The notes under the pieces are model-generated. The model was not told where the DNA came from and made no database searches. It worked only from the letters and a program-made list of their open reading frames with translations. A program made the position numbers and the translations under genes. This document shows positions 1 through 12,201 of a stretch of DNA of 64,000 bases, piece after piece. Numbering within the stretch: the first letter of the stretch is position 1; the number at the start of each line of letters is the position of its first letter. This DNA is from Sulfitobacter maritimus. GTDB lineage: Bacteria > Pseudomonadota > Alphaproteobacteria > Rhodobacterales > Rhodobacteraceae. The stretch is taken from assembly GCF_013346665.1 (NCBI RefSeq), contig NZ_JABVBB010000021.1, positions 1 to 64,000 of the forward strand, read 5' to 3'.

Positions 1-38
1 TGGACCTGTCCCGCTTTCGTGCCGCCCCAAGTGCTCGT

Positions 39-896
39 TTAAGCCACTTTCCGTTCGAAGGCGACGGGGCTTTTCCAGCCCAGTGCTGAGTGGCGTCGCC
101 GTGGGTTGTAGAAGCCGTTGATGTATTCAAAGATCGCCATCTCAGCTTGCCGCCGTGTTTCCCATGACCTGCGCCAAATGAGTTCAGCTTTGATGGTTTT
201 GAAGAAGGTCTCGACGACAGCATTGTCGTAACAATTGCCCTTGCCAGACATCGACACCTTGAAGCCTTGCTGGCGCAGAAGTTTCTGGTAGTCGTGCGAA
301 CAATATTGCGACCCGCGATCCGTATGGTGGATGCAGCTCTTGGGCGGTGCCCTGAACGCAATTGCCATCTTCAAAGCCCGTATTGCCAAGTCTCGTTTCA
401 TACGGTTGCTGACCGCCCAGCCGATCACGCGCCTTGAATGCAGGTCGAGGATGACAGCCAAATACAGCCATCCCTCACGCGTCCAGACATAGCTGATGTC
501 ACCGGCCCATTTCTGGTTCGGTTGGTCAGCCATAAAATCCCGGTCCAGCAGGTTTGGCGCAATATTGAACTTGTGATCACTGTCTGTCGTCACCTTGTGT
601 TTACGGGTTCGCACCACGGATATGCCGTTCTGGCGCATCAAACGACCCACACGGCGGTGACCGATATTCAGGCCGATCTCCTTCAGTTCTTCTGTCATGC
701 GCGGCCTGCCATAGCTGCCCAGGCTGAGACGGGATTGTTCTTTGATGTGCGCCAAGGTGACCAGATCAGACCGCTGTCTGCGGCTGGCAGGACGGCTTCG
801 GAATGCTCGCAAACCGCGCGAACTGACACCGACAACGTGACACAAGCGGTTCACGGGGAAGTGGCTCCGGTGTTCCTCGACAAACCTAAATCTCAT
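39..896 (-). CDS. IS3-family transposase OrfB (DDE integrase domain)
   Basis: This 285-aa catalytic subunit carries an N-terminal HTH_21-like region (SLGSYGRPRMTEELKEIG, about residues 58-75) and an rve integrase core. The DDE triad is visible as Asp in GDISYV, Asp in HHTDRGSQY and Glu in VVETFFK. The C-terminus (YINGFYNPRRRHSALGWKSP) is also typical of the family. It is probably expressed mainly as the C-terminal half of a frameshifted OrfAB protein. No stop or deletion interrupts it. Confidence 0.92.
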   Translation of the reverse strand: MRFRFVEEHRSHFPVNRLCHVVGVSSRGLRAFRSRPASRRQRSDLVTLAHIKEQSRLSLGSYGRPRMTEELKEIGLNIGHRRVGRLMRQNGISVVRTRKHKVTTDSDHKFNIAPNLLDRDFMADQPNQKWAGDISYVWTREGWLYLAVILDLHSRRVIGWAVSNRMKRDLAIRALKMAIAFRAPPKSCIHHTDRGSQYCSHDYQKLLRQQGFKVSMSGKGNCYDNAVVETFFKTIKAELIWRRSWETRRQAEMAIFEYINGFYNPRRRHSALGWKSPVAFERKVA

Positions 897-1168
897 TGCT
901 TTAGGCCCGCAAAGAACTGGGTGGCCTTTTTTAGGATTTCCCTCTCCTCCTTGAGAAGACGGTTCTCGCGCCGAAGTCGCTCATTCTCTTGGGCGAGGCT
1001 CAAATCCTCTTTCGACACCACGTCTGTGCCTCGGTGCGCGGTGATCCATTTGTTAAGCGTCGACATGCCAACACCCAGATCGTCAGCCACCTGCTTGCGC
1101 GTCAGCCCACTCGTCAGTGCGATACGCACCGCATCCTGGCGGAATTCGTCCGTCCGTTTCAGTCCCAT
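893..1168 (-). CDS. IS3-family transposase OrfA (HTH protein)
   Basis: This 91-aa protein is the DNA-binding OrfA of the IS. Residues 1-50 form a helix-turn-helix of the HTH_Tnp_1 type (GLTRKQVADDLGVGMSTLNKW). Residues 58-85 are a heptad-rich leucine zipper (ENERLRRENRLLKEEREIL) used for multimerisation. Its 3' end overlaps orfB by four bases. The codons AAA AAG near its end form a slippery site, and the -1 frame is open from there straight into orfB, so the active product is probably an OrfAB fusion. The length is normal for the family. Confidence 0.9.
   Translation of the reverse strand: MGLKRTDEFRQDAVRIALTSGLTRKQVADDLGVGMSTLNKWITAHRGTDVVSKEDLSLAQENERLRRENRLLKEEREILKKATQFFAGLKQ
927..933 (-). 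other. A6G slippery heptamer for programmed -1 frameshift
   Basis: On the minus strand this reads AAAAAAG in the orfA phase A AAA AAG, the IS3-family slippery motif. From the slip point the -1 frame has no stop and runs through the orfB ATG at 896, as I checked codon by codon. The feature therefore explains how the OrfAB transposase would be made. Confidence 0.8.
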
Positions 1169-1413
1169 AGTTCATCTCCTTTGTTGCAGTAAATGCTATC
1201 AAAGGAGCGGCATCAAACTGCGACAGGTCCACTCTTATGCTGACCTACTCTATGGTTCTGCATTTTGTGCAGGAGAATGGAGCCCAATGAAGGGGCTGCT
1301 TAGGATTCATAGTCGTTATCAGGTCGGCCGCTAGGAAGTAACGTAGGCGAGGCGCGGTACGGCTCGCTACAGAACGGAGTAGCCGCTTGTGACTGTTTAT
1401 CGAAATTCTAGCT

Positions 1414-1461
1414 CAGGCAACGCGCTTGGCAGTCAGACAGGCAACGCGCTTGGCAGTCAGA
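1414..1461 (+). repeat. Two-copy 24-bp perfect tandem repeat
   Basis: Bases 1414-1437 and 1438-1461 are identical 24-mers, each containing GCAACGCGCTTGGCAGTCAG. Twenty-four bases is eight codons, so an overlapping short open frame is not broken by the duplication, but that frame (1389-1580) has no recognisable homology. The repeat sits in the scarred DNA right of the IS. It may be a duplication scar or a protein-binding iteron. Confidence 0.85.
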
Positions 1462-1722
1462 AAGGAGCCGAGCGGTGGCTAACAGAACCTACCATGGGTC
1501 TCGATATTCGGCGTCCGATTGGCCTCTTATCCACGCCAGCCGTCGAATCTGAAAGTGATGGACGCCTGAATAGCAGCTAGAGCGATGACTCTACAATCTA
1601 CGATGATCCGGCTTTCAAGTTGAATAAGTCCAATTCCCGCTAGTCCTGAAAGAAGACAAAGTAGGAGTTACGACTAACTTAGGAATGTGAGGGCCATCGT
1701 CTAAGGGAGGCTCTTCTTTTGG

Positions 1723-1813
1723 TGGTAGGAGCGGGCGGACTCGAACCGCCGCGCCAACAGTAATCTGCTGTCTGAAAGGGTTTATAAGTCCCGTTGCACA
1801 CCATGTCGCTCCC
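1723..1813 (-). tRNA. Class II tRNA-like sequence, probably degenerate
   Basis: Read on the minus strand, this 91-nt segment starts GGGAGCG and ends CGCTCCT-A-CCA, giving a 7-bp acceptor stem (one G-U pair) with encoded discriminator and CCA. The T arm is perfect (GGCGG-TTCGAGT-CCGCC). A long variable arm pairs CAGCAG with CTGTTG around ATTA, as in class II (Leu/Ser) tRNAs. The D arm is short and poor, and the anticodon stem is weak (three GC pairs). The loop CTTATAA would give anticodon UAU (Ile), unusual for a class II body. It may be a divergent island-borne tRNA, a tRNA pseudogene or a decoy. Confidence 0.4.
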
Positions 1814-1916
1814 AAGAATCCGGCTGAAAGGTCAGCTGGATATTCGGGAGCTCAGCAATATTGGTGCAGCATAGAACATGTGGTTACCGTCCATGATTTT
1901 TGCACCGGCGTCAATA

Positions 1917-2105
1917 TCAGACCGGAAAGCCAGCTTGTGCTTCTCGCAACATCCTCTCAATCTTCAAGCGTCCTTCTGCCGTGCCTGTGAGGTCGATTGG
2001 CCGCCGCCCTGCCAACAGGGGCGACTTGCGCGTCATCCACTCTACCGCCTTTTCGGCTGAGCCCATAACCTCAACGCAAAACGCCATCAATTCCGCTTCA
2101 CCCAT
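1917..2105 (-). CDS. Orphan MbcA/ParS/Xre-type antitoxin domain protein
   Basis: This 62-aa protein matches the C-terminal toxin-binding domain of Xre/MbcA/ParS antitoxins (DUF2384). The features are a VMGSAEKAVEWM segment, then LAGRRPIDLTGTAEGRLKIERML, the family's usual G-x-x-P-x-D-L and T-x-x-G pattern. A good ribosome binding site (GGAGG six bases before the ATG) supports this start, and an in-frame stop lies just upstream, so it is not a cut-off longer protein. It has no N-terminal HTH and no RES/MbcT toxin next to it, which makes it an orphan. The family assignment comes from motif reading only. Confidence 0.55.
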   Translation of the reverse strand: MGEAELMAFCVEVMGSAEKAVEWMTRKSPLLAGRRPIDLTGTAEGRLKIERMLREAQAGFPV

Positions 2106-2225
2106 CCATCACCTCCGACATTGATCTTAGGTTTCTAGAGCGCAGCCGCAAAGGGTTCAGAACTATGATCTCGGAATGCCTACGGGTCTGCACGCTAGGC
2201 CTCTTCACGAGATCCTTAACGCGAG

Positions 2226-2362
2226 ATCTCGATAACCTGCGCGTGGCTCGGATCCTGATCGAACGATGGAGGAACCACTGCAACACAAGCCGACCACACA
2301 GCGTCCTGCGCTACCCTCCATCGATTCCGGAAGCAGTCGTTTCGATGGATCAGCAGCCTTAA
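2226..2362 (+). pseudogene. Remnant of an IS3-type transposase C-terminus
   Basis: The frame reads RVARILIERWRNHCNTSRPHSVLRYPPSIPEAV. This matches the last part of IS3-family OrfB proteins, which typically show an LIE-WR-HYNT-RPHS-LGY-PPAPE pattern. Only this tail remains; the catalytic core is missing. The bases after it (ATTGAAACTGGGCCACCCC) resemble the right terminal repeat of such elements. It is a second, dead insertion separate from the intact element at 1-1231. Confidence 0.6.
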
Positions 2363-2718
2363 CTGCACTAGCATTGAAACTGGGCCACCCCGGGGTGGGG
2401 CTCCACAACCTTAAGGGCTGAGTTCAAAGAGTTAACTCCTCAGCCCCCGCCACACACTAGCTCTCAGGTGGTGAGCTGCTGCTGGTTCAAGCTGAAGCGA
2501 TAGACCTAACCCGGCTTTGGGTGCAAGATCGCAAACGGCTCAAGCCGGAGTTTCGGTTGGGCGTTTTCTACCCTCCCTCAGCTTTTTTTGCGAAGTCATT
2601 GGAAGAGGTCTGATCCATTCCCAACGTCATCATAGATGCTGGGTGGTGCGGTCGTCTGTACAATAATTCAGCATCCATCTACGGTCATCAAAAGATAAAA
2701 AACAGGCGGACGGAAGAA
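2363..2718. other. Non-coding gap between IS remnant and hsdM
   Basis: I see no supported gene here. The first 50 bases look like the right end of the transposase remnant (CACCCCGGGGTGGGG is a local palindrome). The last 100 bases should hold the hsd promoter, but no convincing -35/-10 pair stands out. Confidence 0.5.
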
Positions 2719-5022
2719 GTGTCTCAATCTACCAATAACCTAGCCTCTTACATCTGGTCCCTCGCTGATCTCCTTCGCGGGGATTTCAGGCAGAGCCAGT
2801 ATGGGCGAATAATCCTACCCTTTACTCTTCTGCGGCGCCTGGAGTGTGTATTGAAGGAAACTAAAGGCAAGGTTCTTGCAGAAGCTGAGCGGATTGAAAC
2901 ACTTGGATTGCCGGAGGAGGCCAAGGAGAAGCTGCTGTTGAGAGCCGCTGGGCTGTCTTTCTACAACACCTCTAAGATGGACCTCACGAGCCTTGGTGCA
3001 AATGGCATAAAGGACAACCTTGAAAGCTACATTCAGGCTTTTTCAAAGGACGCCCGAGAAATCTTTGAGCACTTCAAATTTGGAGAGTTCACCGCCCAAC
3101 TTGCTGATGCAAACCTCCTTTATAAGGCAGTGCAGCAAGTCAAAGGTGCAGACCTCAGCCCAGACGTCATTTCTAACCACGATATGGGTCTGGTTTTTGA
3201 AGAGCTCATCCGGCGATTTGCCGAAAGCTCCAATGATACGGCAGGGGAACACTTCACTCCGCGTGACATTGTCGATCTGACTACCTCACTGGTCTTCATG
3301 GAGGATGATGAGGCTTTAACGAAAGAAGGCGTCATCCGCACCATATACGACCCCACCGCAGGCACTGGTGGCTTTCTATCAGCTGGCATGGAGTATGTGC
3401 TTAAGCTCAACCCCGCTGCGGTCATGCGTGCCTTTGGACAAGAACTGAACCCCGAGAGTTACGCGATCTGCAAGGCTGACATGCTCATCAAGGGTCAGGA
3501 CGTGACTAACATCAAATTGGGCAACACGCTTTCTCAGGATCAGCTGGCAGCTGAGCGGTTTGACTACATGCTCGCCAACCCGCCGTTTGGAGTTGATTGG
3601 AAGAAGATCGAGAAAGACATTAAGGACGAGCATACGATCAAAGGCCATGATGGGCGCTTTGGGCCGGGCCTGCCACGAGTCTCTGACGGTTCGCTCCTCT
3701 TCCTGATGCACCTCATTTCGAAGCTTCGAGACATCGACAAGGGGGGTGGCCGTATTGGCATCATCCTGAATGGCTCGCCTCTCTTTACAGGGGGCGCAGG
3801 TTCAGGCGAAAGTGAGATCCGCCGCTACATCCTTGAGACTGACCTTCTTGAGGCTATCGTCGCCCTGCCAACCGATATGTTCTACAACACGGGCATCGCG
3901 ACCTACGTCTGGATTTTGACAAACAAGAAAGAACCTAGCCGCAAGGGAAAAGTACAGCTGATCAACGGAACCGAACTCTACAGCAAAATGCGTAAATCCC
4001 TCGGGTCCAAACGCAAGTGGATGGACGACAGTGACATTGCTACGATCACGCGCTGCTTTGGTGGTTTCGAGGCTATTGAAGCCAGACCACTCGATAAGCC
4101 TGCCGAAGGGAAAAAGAATCGAGGACGTCGGCCTGCAAGCCCCAAGGCTGAAATAGTCAGAACCTTCGCTGCGAAGATTTTTGACACCTATGAGTTCGGC
4201 TACCGCCGTCTGACAATCGAACGACCCTTGCGGGAGAGCTTTCAGTTCAGCGACGAACGAATTGAAACCCTGCGCTTTGCCCCCAAACCGCTGCACGCCA
4301 TTACACAGTGGATATACGAAACATATGGCAGGTCTTGGGATGAAGATGGCGCGAACTATGGCGTCTTAGAGGCGGACGAAATTGAAATCCGAGCTCACAT
4401 TAAAGCCGATTTCCCCGAACTGAAAGAAAAGCAGGTTAAGGAGGCGCTAGACCCGAGAACTTGGCGCAACCAGCTGGCCGTTCTGCAAAAGGCCCGTGCG
4501 TTGCAGGCGAACATTGGGAGAGACCAGTTCGACGATATGAATGGGTATGAAAAGATATTGAAGGCTACAGGCGTAGCGTTGGATGCATCGGCCAAGAAGC
4601 AGATAACTGCCGCCGTCAGCTGGAGGAACCCCGAGGCCGAGAAGGTTATCAAGAAGGTTCACAAGGAAGCTTCTGCCAATCCTCTTTACGGGCTCTTTGC
4701 GGTGGACGGGCAAACGATTGAATACAAACCGGATGGTGATTTGCGTGACAATGAGAACGTACCGCTGGACCCATCGCAGCCCGTAAATGCGGTGAACGAA
4801 GCCTACTTCAAGGCCGAGGTTCTACCCCATGTGCCCGACGCGTGGATCGACGCCCGCAAGGTAGATGCGATTGACGGAGAAATCGGCATCGTCGGCTATG
4901 AAATCGCGTTCAATAGGCATTTCTATACTTATCAACCACCCCGCGATCTGGCCGAGATTGATGCGGAGCTTGATGCCGTCAGCGCAGAGATCATGGCGCT
5001 ACTGCAAAAGGTGCACGTGTGA
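2719..5022 (+). CDS. hsdM: Type I restriction-modification system, methyltransferase subunit HsdM
   Basis: HsdM transfers a methyl group from S-adenosylmethionine to adenine N6 at the site chosen by HsdS, and it is needed for both modification and restriction. Residues 8-50 match the HsdM N-terminal domain ([16 protein letters not shown]). Motif I is [10 protein letters not shown] near residue 211 and catalytic motif IV is NPPFG near residue 287. At 767 aa it is longer than the common form of about 520 aa, with some 250 extra C-terminal residues, as in several HsdM subfamilies. It starts at GTG 2719 after a GGAAGAA stretch. Its stop overlaps the hsdS start (TGATG), so translation is coupled. 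Confidence 0.95.
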   Translation: MSQSTNNLASYIWSLADLLRGDFRQSQYGRIILPFTLLRRLECVLKETKGKVLAEAERIETLGLPEEAKEKLLLRAAGLSFYNTSKMDLTSLGANGIKDNLESYIQAFSKDAREIFEHFKFGEFTAQLADANLLYKAVQQVKGADLSPDVISNHDMGLVFEELIRRFAESSNDTAGEHFTPRDIVDLTTSLVFMEDDEALTKEGVIRTIYDPTAGTGGFLSAGMEYVLKLNPAAVMRAFGQELNPESYAICKADMLIKGQDVTNIKLGNTLSQDQLAAERFDYMLANPPFGVDWKKIEKDIKDEHTIKGHDGRFGPGLPRVSDGSLLFLMHLISKLRDIDKGGGRIGIILNGSPLFTGGAGSGESEIRRYILETDLLEAIVALPTDMFYNTGIATYVWILTNKKEPSRKGKVQLINGTELYSKMRKSLGSKRKWMDDSDIATITRCFGGFEAIEARPLDKPAEGKKNRGRRPASPKAEIVRTFAAKIFDTYEFGYRRLTIERPLRESFQFSDERIETLRFAPKPLHAITQWIYETYGRSWDEDGANYGVLEADEIEIRAHIKADFPELKEKQVKEALDPRTWRNQLAVLQKARALQANIGRDQFDDMNGYEKILKATGVALDASAKKQITAAVSWRNPEAEKVIKKVHKEASANPLYGLFAVDGQTIEYKPDGDLRDNENVPLDPSQPVNAVNEAYFKAEVLPHVPDAWIDARKVDAIDGEIGIVGYEIAFNRHFYTYQPPRDLAEIDAELDAVSAEIMALLQKVHV

Positions 5023-6328
5023 TGGGGGGGCGTTACCGGCGCCTTTCCGGATGCCAGTCCACAGGTGTCGAATGGCTCGGCAACATCCCGAAATCCTGGC
5101 AGGTAAAGCGCCTAAAACATCTTGCAAAAATCAGGAACGGGCAAGACTATAAAAACGTGGAAACTGAGGAAGGCATACCTGTCTATGGGTCAGGCGGTCC
5201 ATTCACCTTCGCATCTACATATTTGTATGACAAAGAATCGGTTTTGCTAGGCCGAAAAGGAACAATCAATAAGCCTCTTTTTGTTGACCACCCTTTTTGG
5301 ACAGTCGACACGATGTACTACACCGAGATCGACGAAGAGACACCTGCTAAGTTCTTATACTACTTGGCGACAACTATTCAATTTGGAAGGTACTCCACCA
5401 GCACCGCTCTGCCGAGTATGACGCAAGAGCACCTAGCAAATCACTCCTTTGCGCTTCCCAAAGATAAAAACGAACAAGCACAGATCGCGGCATTCCTGGA
5501 TCACGAGACAGCCAAAATTGATGAGCTAATTGCTAAGCAAGAGCGACTAATCGCGCTACTAGAGGAAAAGCGCCGAGCAGTGCTGCGCCATGCGGTGACC
5601 CGGGGCCTGAACCCAGACGCTCCCCTGCGTCCTTCTGGCATTGACTGGCTCGGTGATGTTCCGGCGCATTGGGAAATGAAGCCGCTGAAATACCTTTGCA
5701 GCTTCACCGGAGGTGGAACACCAAGCAAGGACGTGAAGATGTACTGGACCGACGGTTTGGTTCCTTGGGTTTCACCGAAAGACATGAAGACCTTTTACTT
5801 ATCAGATACTCAAGACCGAATTACACCAGCCGCTGTAGGCGGTTCATCGACCAACTATATTGAAGAAGGGGCTTTATTAATGGTCGTTCGCTCCGGAATT
5901 CTCCAGAGGACGATACCAATTGCGATCAATAAGGTCCGGGTGACACTCAACCAAGATATGAAGGCGCTAAGGTTTAGCGGCTTAGTAGATGTTGAGTATG
6001 CTGCCAACTACATCTTGGGGCACCAGGAAGTGCTGTTGCATGAATGGTCAAAGGAGGGTGCCACCGTAGAGAGCATTGAGCACGAGTATCTTTGCAATCA
6101 CCTTTTTCCAGTACCTCCCATTGAGGAGCAAACTCAAATAAGAAAATTTCTGGATCAACAGAAAGTGGACATGGACTCCCTTCTGGCGAAATCCAGATCT
6201 GCCATCACCCTACTCAAAGAACGTCGTACGGCCCTCATCTCAGCCGCTGTCACCGGTAAGATCGACATTCGCGGCTGGCAGCCTCCAAAAGATATTTTAG
6301 ATCAAGACACCGCACAGAAAGCATTTGC

Positions 6329-6332
<4 letters not shown>
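5022..6332 (+). CDS. hsdS: Type I restriction-modification system, specificity subunit HsdS
   Basis: HsdS recognises the split DNA target and bridges HsdM and HsdR. The 436-aa protein shows the expected pseudo-duplicate plan. TRD1 starts at GVEWLGNIPKSWQVKRL (about residue 15). A central helical spacer of EEKRRAVL type covers about 150-195. TRD2 starts at SGIDWLGDVPAHWEMKPL (about 205), and a second helical arm begins near 367. The two halves begin with the same G-x-(E/D)-W-L-G signature. I chose ATG 5022, which overlaps the hsdM stop; a GTG lies just upstream at 5019. The stop overlaps the hsdR start in ATGA. Confidence 0.95.
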
Positions 6333-9598
<3,266 letters not shown>

Positions 9599-10228
9599 CG
9601 TGCTGCGAAGCAGCTAATTGCTAAATTTAACTTGCTATGAATTTTGGGCGGGGGTGTTCAAGGCACTAAAGAACTGGCCTTCGCGGAGACTACCGTCCGC
9701 GTCTCGCGCCCGGTGGGAAAAGGTGAAACCGCTTCTTCTAGGTCCTATAGCGAGATGACGCGCCACGGATTGAGGGTTGATATTCAGGACGGCTTTGACG
9801 GCCTTAATGAACCATCTTCGTCGCATGCGCCTTCGACTGCTAGTTAAACCGCTCCAGCTGGGTCATCGTCTGGGAACCTGTGTAACATAAGGGCAAGGCT
9901 GCTAGGACGCTCTTTGTGCTGGAAGGTTCTGCTGAAACCCCGTTCAATTATTGCCACGGTAGTGGCGTAGCTGTGGAGTTTATAGCTTGCTATTGGGGTT
10001 TCTGACTAGTTCCGATTGAAGCCCAAGTCGCCGCACCATATTTGAGTGGCTCTGCGCCCTGAAAAAAGGGGCGGGTCAGGCCGTATGAAGCTGGATTTTG
10101 CGGCTACTCTTTCTTGGCTGGGAGAGGAGTGGAAACGCACGAAAGCAACGAAATTCATGGAGGCTCAGAAGATTCTCACTGAGTGCCCTCTCTGGGGCGA
10201 GAGCCAGATACGCTGAGACGCAAGAAAA
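9599..10228. other. 630-bp gap between convergent hsdR and GIY-YIG gene
   Basis: There is no strong gene here. A 43-codon frame at 10085-10216 (plus) starts MKLDFAATLSWLGEEWKRTK and looks protein-like, but it lacks a good ribosome binding site and I recognise no family. Another open frame at 9644-9847 shows no homology I know. The gap may be the eroded remains of further cargo genes. Confidence 0.45.
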
Positions 10229-11446
10229 TCAGTTCGATCTTCCTGCACGATCTCGCCGACGTGCATAGCCGGTACTAAAGTAGTACTCGGTTGCCTCTTC
10301 CGCAAAGGATCGACGCTCAGAAGCATTCTCAAAATCCAATCCTTGGCAGGCAATCCTCTCTAAAACACTTCGAGCAGGCAGCTTTCTTGACTGTTGTATT
10401 CTCTCAAAAATATTCTCACATGCCCATTCTAGATTTTGGTAATGAAAATCCCGCCTGCACTTTTCCAGATGGCTCTTGTATCCGTATATTTTGGGCTTCG
10501 GAACCGGAGCCATTAACCTTCTGATACTCCCTTGCCCGGCTCTGTCAGCCTCAAATTTTGACCTAATATCTTCTGCCCAAGAATTATACTTGAGATACTT
10601 TCCCATACGCAAATCCACGATAAATGGTTCTGCGAATTCAGCCCACTTGTTCGGCTGCTGCAAAAGTGGCTTAACCGTTCTTGGGTTGCCGAATAAGCCC
10701 TTTCTCCAACGCTCAGCGTAGAATCCTGTTGCACATTTGACTGCGTGGATCGCGTCCTTTGGGGGGCATTCGAAAGCTTCTCCTGCATATAGCTTTTCCT
10801 GTAATATCGCGTGCGCATCGTATTCGATCATTTCGTTCGCGGGATGCGCGATTGCGAAAACAATTTGATAGGGTAGGTGAACCGTATAAAAGCGATCTGT
10901 CATAAGATCCCTAACGCGCCGCGTTAGGTCGTTCGTCATACCTACCTTGCACAGTTCAGGGGTCGAAGGGCTACGAACCACATACACATACCCCGCTTTC
11001 TTCTCACGGAGCTTCTTCTTTTCCGCCTTTTTCCGTAGGGCGGTTGTGCCGTTACTATCCTCTATCTTGCAGATCGCATCTTCAACTGCTTGGAGGCGGT
11101 TGTTTAACGGTACAATCTTGAGGTTCAACTCGGAGATCTGATCGGTAGTCCGGTTGCTCCTGGCAGGGCTTTGCGTTTTTTTTAGTTCGTATAGTTCGCT
11201 TCGTCTTGCTCTTAACAACTTCAATTTTGCAGACAGTTCATCTCTTTCTGCCCTGAGCTTTCCCTCAATTCGTTGGTCGGGTATGATCTCCTCCTTGCCG
11301 ACATTCAACACGCCTTGGATGCCAACTGTATTATTGAGTGTGCTAGGACTATTATCGTTCTTAAAAAAACGTTTGAACAATTTTGTCCCCTTTCTAGCTC
11401 GTCTTCCTGTGAGGTCGCCACCTAGAGCGTTTCTGTGTGACGCCAT
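10229..11446 (-). CDS. GIY-YIG (T5orf172-like) nuclease-fold protein with coiled coil
   Basis: The core around residues 150-240 (GYVYVVRSPSTPELCKVGMTNDLTRR) is a GIY-YIG fold of the T5orf172/MUG113 type. GYVYVV stands for GIY, KVGMT for the YIG strand, R for the catalytic arginine, and a downstream Glu (YAGEAFE) follows. An N-terminal helical coiled coil lies at about residues 45-130 (ERDELSAKLKLLRARR). Such proteins are common in phages and mobile islands and are suspected DNA nucleases, but the role here is inferred from fold and neighbours only. The frame stays open to TTG 11548, which would add a possible membrane segment. I prefer ATG 11446, with modest confidence in the start. Confidence 0.75.
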   Translation of the reverse strand: MASHRNALGGDLTGRRARKGTKLFKRFFKNDNSPSTLNNTVGIQGVLNVGKEEIIPDQRIEGKLRAERDELSAKLKLLRARRSELYELKKTQSPARSNRTTDQISELNLKIVPLNNRLQAVEDAICKIEDSNGTTALRKKAEKKKLREKKAGYVYVVRSPSTPELCKVGMTNDLTRRVRDLMTDRFYTVHLPYQIVFAIAHPANEMIEYDAHAILQEKLYAGEAFECPPKDAIHAVKCATGFYAERWRKGLFGNPRTVKPLLQQPNKWAEFAEPFIVDLRMGKYLKYNSWAEDIRSKFEADRAGQGSIRRLMAPVPKPKIYGYKSHLEKCRRDFHYQNLEWACENIFERIQQSRKLPARSVLERIACQGLDFENASERRSFAEEATEYYFSTGYARRRDRAGRSN

Positions 11447-11780
11447 TCTACAGCTTAGGCTCAGCACACATATCCAATAGGTAGCGGTAGCGGCAAGAGC
11501 GATTGCTGAGAGGGAACACCTCCAAGCATAGGTCGTATCGGGCCACAACGCGACGCCCGTCCTATGTAGATCACCTTAGCTTACTACTAGCGCGATATCA
11601 CTTTGATAGGTTTTCCCAGAGAAAGCTATAAGGCTCACCGCTTTCATAGCCGTATGGTCGTGAGCAGTACAACTCTGGCTGTCTTTTAGCTTCCAGCCGA
11701 GAGACTACAACTAAATTTGAGCCAAGGATCCTAAACGTGCTGTTCAGCCCGCCTTCCGCTTACTGGTTCTCAACACATGA
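11447..11780. other. Non-coding stretch upstream of the GIY-YIG gene
   Basis: No gene is supported. This 334-bp span should hold the promoter of the GIY-YIG gene on the minus strand and the 3' flank of the hypothetical gene at 11781-12152. I see no clear terminator. Confidence 0.4.
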
Positions 11781-12152
11781 TTATCCAGAGGATGCGTTCC
11801 AAGTCTCTGACAAAGGTGAATTCCCGTAGACGTAATAACGTTCTTCTGTGACCAGCCCCCATTTCTCTAGAAGCAATGCATAGACACGGGGAACATGGGG
11901 CTCCTCCAAATAAAAAATGGATTGAGACCCGCGTCGTCCTCGCTTGGTCAGATACACAACGCGGCCAGAGAAAGAGGCGCTTTTCAACGATCCAGGAACA
12001 ATCAGGCCTTTTCGGAGGGCTAACGCTCCTTGCTTTTCTGACAATCTACCATACCACATTAAGTGAAAGGGAAGGAAAACGCCTGGGCGCGTGCTCTGTC
12101 GCGTCTGAAGAATAGCCTGCTCGGTCACGAATCGCTCCTGTTTTGGGAGCAT
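11781..12152 (-). CDS. Hypothetical protein, 123 aa
   Basis: I do not recognise this protein. It is basic and soluble, with a possible winged-helix-like middle (YLTKRGRRGSQSIFYLEEPHVPRVYALLLEKWGLV), and it lacks a signal peptide or membrane segment. It is transcribed away from the XRE regulator at 12202, so the two may share a regulated divergent promoter. The start at 12152 has only a weak ribosome binding site. It could also be a spurious frame. Confidence 0.4.
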   Translation of the reverse strand: MLPKQERFVTEQAILQTRQSTRPGVFLPFHLMWYGRLSEKQGALALRKGLIVPGSLKSASFSGRVVYLTKRGRRGSQSIFYLEEPHVPRVYALLLEKWGLVTEERYYVYGNSPLSETWNASSG

Positions 12153-12201
12153 CTTGTGACTCAGCTAAGGGTGCTTGTCGAGAGGTTTAGGGGCGAGCAC
12201 A

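Larger units (their letters stand above)
1..1231 (-). mobile_element. Complete IS3-family insertion sequence
   Basis: The element is bounded by imperfect terminal inverted repeats of about 25 bp. The left end at bases 1-25 and the reverse complement of 1207-1231 share TGGACCTGTC, then TTT and TGCCGC, with about 20 of 25 positions matching. It holds two overlapping minus-strand frames (orfA, orfB) with an A6G slippery heptamer between them, the standard IS3 layout. The left repeat starts exactly at base 1, so the left target duplication cannot be seen and the sequence may break at this repeat. Both frames are intact, so the copy may be active. Confidence 0.9.

Noticed and set aside
438-1334. 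298-aa open frame on the plus strand
   Set aside because: It is antisense to the intact transposase genes.
1389-1580. 63-aa open frame containing the tandem repeat
   Set aside because: It has no ribosome binding site and no homology that I recognise.
2262-2276. GAAC-N7-GAAC, a LexA-like pattern
   Set aside because: It lies inside a dead transposase tail, with no promoter or gene start in the right place.
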